Translations under genes and position numbers: made by a program
DNA from: Clostridia bacterium
Lineage (GTDB): Bacteria > Bacillota > Clostridia > Oscillospirales > Acutalibacteraceae
DNA: 14,111 nt
Assembly: GCA_900752115.1 (NCBI GenBank)
Contig: CAADUC010000022.1
Location: 1 to 14,111 of the forward strand
Direction: 5' to 3'
Shown: piece by piece, positions 1 to 4,792 of the stretch
How the letters are laid out: each line of letters opens with the position of its first letter
Position numbering within the stretch: the first letter of the stretch is position 1
The notes under the pieces: model-generated
What the model saw: only the letters and a program-made list of their open reading frames with translations
Told to the model about the DNA's origin: nothing
The model's database searches: none

Positions 1-294
1 ATGGCGGGGCTGAAAAAGGCGGGAATGGTGGAGACCCGGGAGGGCTTGGACGGCGGCTACCGCCTGACGGCAGACCCGGCGAGCCTTACCCTACGGCAGA
101 TGGCGGAGGCAGTGAATACCCGCTTTGTGGACTGCGCGTGGCACAGCGGCGACATTGACCGGGACTGCGCCATCTGCTCCGGCATGGCCGGGGGGATGGA
201 CGCGCTCTACCGGCAGATGAATGAACAGTGTGCCGCCTATCTGGCGCAGATTACCGTCGCAGACATTGAAACACAACTTTTTGAGAAACAATAG
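1..294 (+). CDS. Rrf2-family transcriptional regulator, 3' part (5' end outside window)
   Basis: The 97 visible residues are the end of an Rrf2-family winged-helix regulator. The stretch LKKAGMVETREGLDGGYRL matches the family's HTH wing (L..AG.V...G..GGY.L), and the following helix LRQMAEAVN matches the usual dimerisation-helix start. The window begins exactly at an ATG, but normal Rrf2 proteins have about 40-50 more residues upstream carrying the first HTH helices, so the gene is almost certainly cut by the window edge. Three cysteines (residues 45, 56, 59 of the visible part) lie where IscR/NsrR-type members bind an Fe-S cluster, though the spacing C-x10-C-x2-C is not that of IscR. It sits 11 bp upstream of a thioredoxin gene on the same strand, which suggests redox-responsive control of the trx genes. 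Family call is firm; cluster binding and target genes are inference. Confidence 0.85.
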   Translation: MAGLKKAGMVETREGLDGGYRLTADPASLTLRQMAEAVNTRFVDCAWHSGDIDRDCAICSGMAGGMDALYRQMNEQCAAYLAQITVADIETQLFEKQ

Positions 295-305
295 GAGGAT
301 ATACG

Positions 306-626
306 ATGCTTACCATTACGACCAACAGCTTTGAAAATGACGTCCTGCACGCGGACAAGCCCGTGCTGGTGGATTTCTGGGCCCAGTGGTGCCCCTACTG
401 CCGCCGCATTGCCCCGGCCTTCGACAAGGTGGGTGAGCAGTACGCCGACACGCTCATCGCCGGCAAGATCAACTACGACGAGGAACCGCAGCTCATCGAG
501 CGCTTCGGCATCGACACCATCCCCACGCTGATGCTCTTCAAGAACGGCGAGGCGCTCGGCTCTATTGTCGCGCCTGCCTCCAAGGCGGCCATCGAGACAT
601 TTATCCGGGAAACGCTGGCGCAGTGA
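306..626 (+). CDS. trxA: thioredoxin with WCPYC active site
   Basis: A 106-residue protein with the complete thioredoxin fold: the β-strand PVLVDFWAQWC leads into the active site C29-P30-Y31-C32, and the cis-proline loop is TIPT (P73). It is a cytoplasmic protein disulfide reductase expected to be reduced by the thioredoxin reductase encoded next door. The start is supported by AGGAGG just upstream (about 293-298). Two departures from the textbook sequence are visible. The active site is CPYC, the glutaredoxin dipeptide, instead of CGPC, while the Trp before the first Cys is kept. The conserved glycine after the last strand (usually IVGA) is replaced by alanine (SIVAPASK). The reading frame ends 10 bp before the reductase start, so the two genes are very likely co-transcribed with the Rrf2 gene. 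Confidence 0.93.
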   Translation: MLTITTNSFENDVLHADKPVLVDFWAQWCPYCRRIAPAFDKVGEQYADTLIAGKINYDEEPQLIERFGIDTIPTLMLFKNGEALGSIVAPASKAAIETFIRETLAQ

Positions 627-636
627 GGATGTGGCT

Positions 637-1560
637 ATGGAGCAGATCTATGACATGATCATCATCGGCGGCGGTCCCGCCGGATACACCGCCGCCCTGT
701 ATGCCGCCAGAAGCGGACTTTCTGTGCTGGTGCTGGAAAAGCTCTCCGCCGGCGGGCAGATGGCGCTGACGGAACAGATCGACAACTATCCAGGCTTTGA
801 GGACGGCATCGACGGCTTTACGCTGGGCGAAAAAATGCAGCAAAGCGCCGAGCGCTTCGGCGCGGTGACGGAGCTGGCGGAGGTGTACAAAGCCAACCTG
901 TCTGGAAAAATCAAAACGCTGGACACCAGCGAGGGTGCTTTTCAGGGCCGCACGGTGGTCATCGCCACCGGCGCGTCGCCCCGTCCCTTGTGCGTTCCCG
1001 GCGAGGATACGCTCGTCGGAAAAGGCATCCACTACTGCGCCGCCTGCGACGGCGCGCCCTATCGGGGCAAGACCGTGGCGGTGGTGGGCGGCGGCAACTC
1101 TGCCGCGGCGGACGCACTTGCCCTGTCCCGCATCGCAAAAAAGGTCTACCTCATCCACCGCCGGGACAGCCTGCGGGCAACGAAGGTCTATCATGAGCCG
1201 CTGATAAACGCGCCCAACGTGGAGTTCTGCTGGAACAGCACGGTTTCCGGGCTGCTGCACGAGAACCGCCTGACGGGGCTGCGGCTAAAAGACGTCAACA
1301 CCGGCGCGGAACGGGAGCTTGCCTGCGACGGTGTGTTCATCAGCGTGGGACGCGCCCCGGCCACGGAGCTGTTCCGAAACGAGCTGGCGCTGGACAAGTC
1401 CGGCTACATCATCGCGGACGAATCCACCCGCACGAGCCTCCCCGGCGTGTTCGCCGTGGGCGACGTGCGCACCAAGGCGCTGCGGCAGGTGGTCACCGCC
1501 GTATCGGACGGCGCGGGAGCCGGCCCCTTCGCGGAAAGATATTTGGCGGAGAAGCCATAA
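637..1560 (+). CDS. trxB: thioredoxin reductase (NADPH, FAD-dependent)
   Basis: Low-molecular-weight thioredoxin reductase of 307 residues, typical length. FAD-binding GGGPAG is at residues 11-16, the redox-active pair CAAC at 134-137, the second Rossmann motif GGGNSAAADA near 151, the NADPH-phosphate motif HRRDSLRA near 174, and the C-terminal FAD motif FAVGDVR. It transfers electrons from NADPH to thioredoxin in the cytoplasm. The frame is open upstream to 565, but the ATG at 637 is the right start: it follows GTGAGGA with good spacing, lies just after the thioredoxin stop, and puts the family N-terminus (YDMIIIGGGPAG) in place. Tight spacing to trxA indicates a functional reductase-thioredoxin pair. 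No T-rich terminator hairpin is visible directly after the gene. Confidence 0.95.
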   Translation: MEQIYDMIIIGGGPAGYTAALYAARSGLSVLVLEKLSAGGQMALTEQIDNYPGFEDGIDGFTLGEKMQQSAERFGAVTELAEVYKANLSGKIKTLDTSEGAFQGRTVVIATGASPRPLCVPGEDTLVGKGIHYCAACDGAPYRGKTVAVVGGGNSAAADALALSRIAKKVYLIHRRDSLRATKVYHEPLINAPNVEFCWNSTVSGLLHENRLTGLRLKDVNTGAERELACDGVFISVGRAPATELFRNELALDKSGYIIADESTRTSLPGVFAVGDVRTKALRQVVTAVSDGAGAGPFAERYLAEKP

Positions 1561-1723
1561 AAGGGGCACAGCGTTCGCCGGGAGCTCCCCGGGCATAGGG
1601 GAGGTGTCCATAATCGCCGACACAGCATCCCGCCGATTGAGCAGCACCGCAGACGACCGAACCTCCCCGCTATTCGAGATACGACTGCGCCTTTCCGAAG
1701 AGCTTCCCTTCCCACACGCCGGC

Positions 1724-1760
1724 TGCGTCGATATATGTCGTTTTGTGTCGCTGAACGTCC
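1724..1760 (+). promoter_or_regulatory. phased GTCG array upstream of Spo0A-like gene (possible 0A-box cluster)
   Basis: The tetramer GTCG occurs at 1727, 1737 and 1747, and GTCC at 1757, that is at exact 10-bp intervals on one face of the helix. The units CGTCGAT, TGTCGTT and TGTCGCT each match five of seven positions of the Spo0A box TGTCGAA. The array lies 59-95 bp before the start of a gene whose product has a Spo0A-type DNA-binding domain, which would fit self-regulation. Positions and spacing are read directly; binding is inference. The surrounding 1561-1818 intergenic region shows no other clear promoter. Confidence 0.35.
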
Positions 1761-1818
1761 GGCTGCCGTTTCCTGCCATATTATGGAATTGCATCAGAGC
1801 GGAAAGGCGGTTCCCCAA

Positions 1819-2379
1819 ATGACAGAAAGCGAACGGCTGCTGCGCAGTATTCTTGGCCCAACAAGATCGGATATCCGCCCGTTGGCGTTTGCAATAGCCG
1901 TGGCGGAGGAACTGCTGTTTAATCAGGGCCTCGCCATGGACGATGTGCAGATCACGAAGCAGATCTATCCGATGGTTGCCAGACAGTTTAGAAAAACTGA
2001 CAATGCCGCGGCAAAATGCGTTGAGAGATTATCGCGGCTCTGTTGGGAAGCCATGGTAGCGCAGGATCTAGTCGCGCAGTATCTGGGACGCGCCATACAG
2101 CAAAGCCCGACGCCGCGAAGCCTCATTGTATATTTGGCGGTGTATTCCCACACCGGAAGCCCGTTTTATACGGTGATCGAAGAGGATCCGTATTTTCTGT
2201 TCCAGCTGCCGGAAAGCGTACAAAGCTCCTCATCTGCTGATTCGACGTCGGATGAACCTCACACGCCGAGGGGAACGGCGCTTTCCGTATGTCCCTGCTG
2301 CGGGGCGAAGGTGGAGCTGCAAAATATCGATTCCGGCTCGGAGCGACCGGCGGCGGAGTCCGATGACGGGGCATCCTGA
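1819..2379 (+). CDS. Spo0A C-terminal-domain-like DNA-binding protein with Cys-rich knuckle
   Basis: A 186-residue protein without a receiver domain. Residues about 18-80 resemble the Spo0A effector domain: ITKQIYPMVARQF (45-57) parallels the Spo0A helix ITKVLYPDIAKKF, and the following segment AAAKCVERLSRLCWEAM (63-79) parallels the recognition helix SRVERAIRHAIEVAW. A segment SPTPRSLIVYLAVYS (96-110) matches the place where Spo0A has its last helix. After a Ser-rich linker (135-150) comes CPCCG (158-162), a small possibly zinc-binding knuckle, then an acidic tail. The frame is open to 1735, but the ATG at 1819 is preferred because GGAAAGG precedes it at about 11 bp. It probably binds DNA; whether it acts in sporulation is unknown. 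Domain resemblance is by eye and the similarity is moderate. Confidence 0.7.
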   Translation: MTESERLLRSILGPTRSDIRPLAFAIAVAEELLFNQGLAMDDVQITKQIYPMVARQFRKTDNAAAKCVERLSRLCWEAMVAQDLVAQYLGRAIQQSPTPRSLIVYLAVYSHTGSPFYTVIEEDPYFLFQLPESVQSSSSADSTSDEPHTPRGTALSVCPCCGAKVELQNIDSGSERPAAESDDGAS

Positions 2380-2457
2380 AGCCGCATCTCAAGGCCCTTG
2401 CTAAAAAACAGAAGCGGCCTCGTACACGTCACATGATGCGAGACCCCAATCCATAAA

Positions 2458-2500
2458 GCCAGCCTCCAAGCACGCGGACCTAGTGCTTGGGGGCTGGCCT
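2458..2500 (+). terminator. strong hairpin after the Spo0A-like gene
   Basis: Arms GCCAGCCTCCAAGCAC (2458-2473) and GTGCTTGGGGGCTGGC (2483-2498) form a 16-bp stem with one G-U pair and a 9-nt loop. TAAA precedes and CTTTATATAT follows, so the stem can extend with one bulge. The U-tract is short and interrupted, so it may act as a two-way terminator. Its place just before the recombinase remnant also leaves open a role as an element boundary. Confidence 0.6.
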
Positions 2501-2583
2501 TTATATATACAGCGGAATGCGCCGTGGAGTGAATAATTTTAAGTATAAAGAAACTCTACATGGACGCACAGGAGGTTATGCGC

Positions 2584-3360
2584 ATGACCGATTATAGCAA
2601 AAATCACAGCCCTTTACTCCCGCCTTTCCGTAGGCGACGAGAACAGGGACAGCGGCGAGAGCAACAGCATACAGAACCAAAAAATATTTCTGGAGAAGTA
2701 TGCCAGAGGACAGCGCCTGACCAATATCCGGCACTACATCGACAATGACGAAATCGGTAGATTTTTGACCGTTCCGCCTACTCTCGCATGATGGACGATG
2801 TGGAAAACGGGGAAAGCGGTGTCTGCATTATGAAAGCCCTTACCCGCTGGGGGCGCGACTATCTCCAAGCCGGCAACGCGATGGAGATATTCAGACAGAA
2901 CAACGTGCGCTTTATTGCGGTCACCAACGGCATTGACAGCGAGAAGCCCAACACATTGGAGCGTGCGCCCTTTATCAACATCATGTCGGAGTGGCACGCA
3001 AAGGAGATCAGCAAGAAAGAGAAAACGGGCATTAAGACAAAAAGGCATGAGCGGAAAGCCGATTGCCACCGAAGCCCCCTATGGCCATATGAAAGGCCCG
3101 GATAACAAGGATTTTTGGATAATTGACGAGGAAACCGCCGAGATTGTGCGATTTTTCGTCTGTTTATCGGCGGCAAGCGGCACGTGGCCTATTGCAGCAA
3201 GTACCACAAGGGAAAAGCCAAGAACCCCAAATGCCATTCCCCGCACATCATGGACGCGGATTTGCTCATACAGACCATCGCAGAAGTGCTGAAGAAAATC
3301 GAGGACTATTCTATCAGCAGCCGGGCGGAATTTGAAGCCTTGGTGAAAAAGATCCTTGCT
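2584..3360 (+). pseudogene. decayed large serine recombinase (Tn4451/TnpX-like type)
   Basis: Pieces of a serine site-specific recombinase lie in order but in different frames. The N-terminus MTDYSKN (start 2584, AGGAGG at 2570-2575) jumps frame at the A5 run near 2600 to ITALYSRLSVGDENRDSGES, which carries the catalytic serine region and Arg residues. The frame changes at the T5 run 2762-2766 to FDRSAYSRMMDDVENGE and continues through RWGRDYLQAGN and INIMSEWHAKEISKK. It changes again at the A5 run 3039-3043 to KGMSGKPIATEAPYG and WIIDEETAEIVR. At the T5 run near 3152 it jumps to IGGKRHVAYCSKYHKGKAKN, a zinc-ribbon end followed by HIMDADLLIQTIAEVL. Most of the central recombinase domain is missing at that joint, and homology stops near 3360. 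It cannot make a working enzyme. It marks a former mobile element next to the acetoin operon. Confidence 0.85.
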
Positions 3361-3368
3361 ATAGGAAG

Positions 3369-3397
3369 CAGCCCCATGGATCATTTCCATGGGGCTG
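3369..3397. repeat. perfect 12-bp inverted repeat (hairpin)
   Basis: CAGCCCCATGGA (3369-3380) and TCCATGGGGCTG (3386-3397) are perfect inverted repeats around a 5-nt loop. The hairpin lies just past the point where recombinase homology stops. No T-run follows it on either strand, so it is not a standard intrinsic terminator; it could stop or protect the minus-strand regulator transcript, or be a relic of the element end. Confidence 0.6.
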
Positions 3398-3433
3398 ATG
3401 TTCATTCCTGCTGGATATATGTGCGTGAACCGG

Positions 3434-3462
3434 AAGCTACCATTGATCTGGCAGCTTTTTTT
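3434..3462 (+). terminator. probable intrinsic terminator, + strand
   Basis: AAGCTACCA (3434-3442) pairs with TGGCAGCTT (3449-3457) with a single mismatch around a 6-nt loop, and seven T residues run through 3456-3462. Read on the + strand this is a short intrinsic terminator. It would stop transcripts from the recombinase side before they run against the XRE-cupin gene. Confidence 0.45.
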
Positions 3463-3471
3463 AATTATCCG

Positions 3472-4056
3472 TTATGTCATACCTGCGCGGGGGCATTCGT
3501 CGGGATCATCTATTTCCACTACAAACAGGGCCGAAAACTTGTCACTGGTGTTCCGGAAACTGTGCGGGGAATCGGCGGGGTATATTGTCGTGTCTCCCTT
3601 TCGAAGATGGCGCAGCTCCTCTGGTCCGTGGGAAAGCGGATGTATTGCCAGCTCAAAGCTCCCCTCCAGCACCAGCACATACTCCAAGCCGCCGTGATGG
3701 TCATATTCGAACCATGCGCCGGGCTCGAAATAAAGGTAAAACCCGCCGAGGTAATAGGGATCCTCAGCCTTCGCCAGGCAGAAAACCTTCACGCCGGGCT
3801 CGGAAAGTGCTTCCGGGGCGGAAGAGAGGTTTATAATCCGGCTCTCTGAGGAGGACGCGGCGGTAAGGTCAGAAAGGGTTTTTCCGTACAGCGCCAGAAG
3901 AGCGTGCACCTTCTGCAGGCTGATGCCAGACTTCCCGTTTTCAACCATACTTATAAAAGAGGAAGTAACGCCGACGGTTGTGGCTGCGGACGCAATAGAA
4001 AGCCCGGACTGCAGCCGAAATTCCTTGAGCTTTGCCCCCATAAGATGGTTGAACAT
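3472..4056 (-). CDS. XRE-family HTH regulator with C-terminal cupin domain
   Basis: A 194-residue two-domain regulator. Residues 7-62 are a XRE/Cro-type helix-turn-helix (LKEFRLQSGLSIASAATTVG, then TSSFISMVENGKSGISLQKVHALL). Residues about 90-185 are a single cupin barrel with H120, H121, E125 and G132 of the first motif and H165 (DSPHSF) of the second, a pocket that commonly senses a small metabolite. It is transcribed away from the acetoin operon, across a shared promoter region, so it is the obvious candidate regulator of that operon and of itself. The ATG at 4056 is preceded on its strand by GGAG at 8 bp; a second in-frame Met at residue 6 is possible. Aco operons often use a sigma-54 activator (AcoR); none is seen here. 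Family firm, ligand and target inferred. Confidence 0.9.
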   Translation of the reverse strand: MFNHLMGAKLKEFRLQSGLSIASAATTVGVTSSFISMVENGKSGISLQKVHALLALYGKTLSDLTAASSSESRIINLSSAPEALSEPGVKVFCLAKAEDPYYLGGFYLYFEPGAWFEYDHHGGLEYVLVLEGSFELAIHPLSHGPEELRHLRKGDTTIYPADSPHSFRNTSDKFSALFVVEIDDPDECPRAGMT

Positions 4057-4140
4057 AATCGTGGCTCCGTTTTAAATGATTTTTCCGGCTATCGGATGTC
4101 CTTGCCGACATTGCTGAAACGCCAGTTTACATTTTTGGGT

Positions 4141-4169
4141 ATTATACCATATTTCTGCGCTTTTGCGAA
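4141..4169 (-). promoter_or_regulatory. sigma-A type promoter of the XRE-cupin gene
   Basis: Read on the minus strand, TTCGCA (4169-4164) and the perfect TATAAT (4146-4141) are separated by 17 bp. The predicted start is near 4134, giving a leader of about 78 nt before the ATG. Confidence 0.7.
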
Positions 4170-4174
4170 ATGCT

Positions 4175-4195
4175 TTTCGAGCGGTTTACTCGAAA
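4175..4195. repeat. 7-bp inverted repeat between the divergent promoters
   Basis: TTTCGAG (4175-4181) and CTCGAAA (4189-4195) flank a 7-nt spacer. It lies between the two back-to-back promoters, right behind the -35 box of the minus-strand promoter, where a protein bound as a dimer could affect both directions. Symmetry is seen; function is inference. Confidence 0.45.
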
Positions 4196-4211
4196 TGATA
4201 GACAAAAATAC

Positions 4212-4240
4212 TTGACACTTAAGTAGAATGATTGTACAAT
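4212..4240 (+). promoter_or_regulatory. near-consensus promoter of the acetoin operon
   Basis: TTGACA (4212-4217), a 17-bp spacer and TACAAT (4235-4240) form an almost perfect sigma-A promoter. Transcription should begin near 4247, leaving a leader of about 48 nt before the TTG start at 4295. So strong a promoter would need repression to be regulated, consistent with the palindromes that overlap it. Confidence 0.85.
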
Positions 4241-4263
4241 TAGTCCAGACTTAATTATTAAGT
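4217..4263. promoter_or_regulatory. ACTTAA/TTAAGT palindromes, candidate operators
   Basis: ACTTAAGT (4217-4224) is a perfect palindrome between the -35 and -10 boxes, and ACTTAATTATTAAGT (4249-4263) is a perfect 15-bp palindrome just after the predicted transcription start. Both share the half site ACTTAA; a further half site TTAAGT is at 4290-4295, touching the start codon. Placement over the promoter and start fits repressor binding, most simply by the divergent XRE-cupin protein. AT-rich DNA makes short palindromes more likely by chance, so binding is not proven. Confidence 0.5.
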
Positions 4264-4294
4264 TAAATTTAAAGACAAAGGAGGTAGTGTTAAG

Positions 4295-4651
4295 TTGAGA
4301 CGGTTTATCATCGAATTCGGTCTCGGCACGGATTTCCATGGTCAGGATGTAAGCAAGGCTGCGCAGAAGGCCGTGAAGGACGCCATTTCCCGCAGCTGCC
4401 TGTGCGGACTGATCGACGTACTGGAGATCCGGGACTTCAAGAGGGACGTGAAGGTAAACGTAACGGTTGCAGTATCGAGACCGGAAGCTGTCGACACAGA
4501 GGCTGTAAAGAGCTGCCTGCCGGTAGGCGAAGTGGAAGTACACGCCGTTGCGGGTGGGTTGAATTTTCCCGGTCTGTATATCCCGGGGTTTGGCGACAGC
4601 GACGACAGTATTGAGGTAGCCGTGGCAGCAATTGAAGTTTTTGTTCCGTAA
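4295..4651 (+). CDS. Lin0512-family protein of unknown function
   Basis: A 118-residue protein beginning at TTG, supported by a very strong AAAGGAGGT (4277-4285) 9 bp upstream. Near the N-terminus it has GLGTDFHG, matching GxGxDxHG, the invariant motif that defines the Lin0512 family (TIGR02058), and the length fits that family. The rest alternates helix and strand: AAQKAVKDAISRSCL, a Val-rich strand KVNVTVAVS, a second strand pair, and a hydrophobic end SIEVAVAAIEVFVP. No signal peptide or membrane segment is visible. No function is established for the family. Here it is the first gene of the acetoin operon, directly downstream of the regulated promoter, so a role in acetoin or cofactor metabolism, or in assembling the complex, is plausible but unproven. 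Confidence 0.85.
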   Translation: MRRFIIEFGLGTDFHGQDVSKAAQKAVKDAISRSCLCGLIDVLEIRDFKRDVKVNVTVAVSRPEAVDTEAVKSCLPVGEVEVHAVAGGLNFPGLYIPGFGDSDDSIEVAVAAIEVFVP

Positions 4652-4653
4652 AC

Positions 4654-4779
4654 ATGGCAGAAGGCAGCAGAGCATTGGCAGACCGGCTCCTTCGCGAAAC
4701 CAGCATCGAAAAGCAACCTCAGAAACGATCCGTCACACCGCCGCCGCGCAGCGGCGAAAGCACATCAAAAAATCAATAA
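4654..4779 (+). CDS. small ORF, 41 aa, between the Lin0512 gene and acoA
   Basis: ATG at 4654 lies two bases after the stop of the Lin0512-family gene and opens a 41-residue frame (MAEGSRALADRLLRETSIEK... ending TSKNQ). Its stop at 4777-4779 overlaps the ribosome binding site AAGGAGG (4778-4784) of acoA. It fills the whole 140-bp gap, and the two-base spacing suggests translation by re-initiation, since no ribosome binding site of its own is evident. The product would be hydrophilic: a short amphipathic helix (ALADRLLRE), then a basic, Pro- and Ser-rich tail likely to be disordered. I do not recognise it. It may instead be an untranslated spacer; the snug fit argues mildly for a real gene. 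Confidence 0.4.
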   Translation: MAEGSRALADRLLRETSIEKQPQKRSVTPPPRSGESTSKNQ

Positions 4780-4792
4780 GGAGGCTGTTTGA

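Noticed and set aside
565..636. Upstream extension of the thioredoxin reductase frame to an ATG at 565
   Set aside because: It would overlap the thioredoxin gene by 62 bp and add residues not found in the family; the ATG at 637 has a proper ribosome binding site and gives the normal N-terminus.
1285..1818. Long minus-strand open frame over the end of trxB and the following gap
   Set aside because: Two thirds of it is antisense to a clear trxB coding region and the remainder matches no recognisable protein.
1735..1818. Longer start for the Spo0A-like gene (ATG at 1735 or 1783)
   Set aside because: Neither has a ribosome binding site and the added residues overlap the GTCG array; 1819 has GGAAAGG upstream.
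1604..1822. Open frame from GTG 1604 (72 residues) whose TGA overlaps the ATGA start of the Spo0A-like gene
   Set aside because: The overlap and reasonable codon use are suggestive, but the GAGG is too close to the GTG, no family is recognised, and the region also carries the GTCG array; left as undecided.
3184..3849. 221-residue open frame on the + strand running through the XRE-cupin gene
   Set aside because: Only its first 55 or so residues are recombinase remnant; the rest is antisense to the clear XRE-cupin gene.
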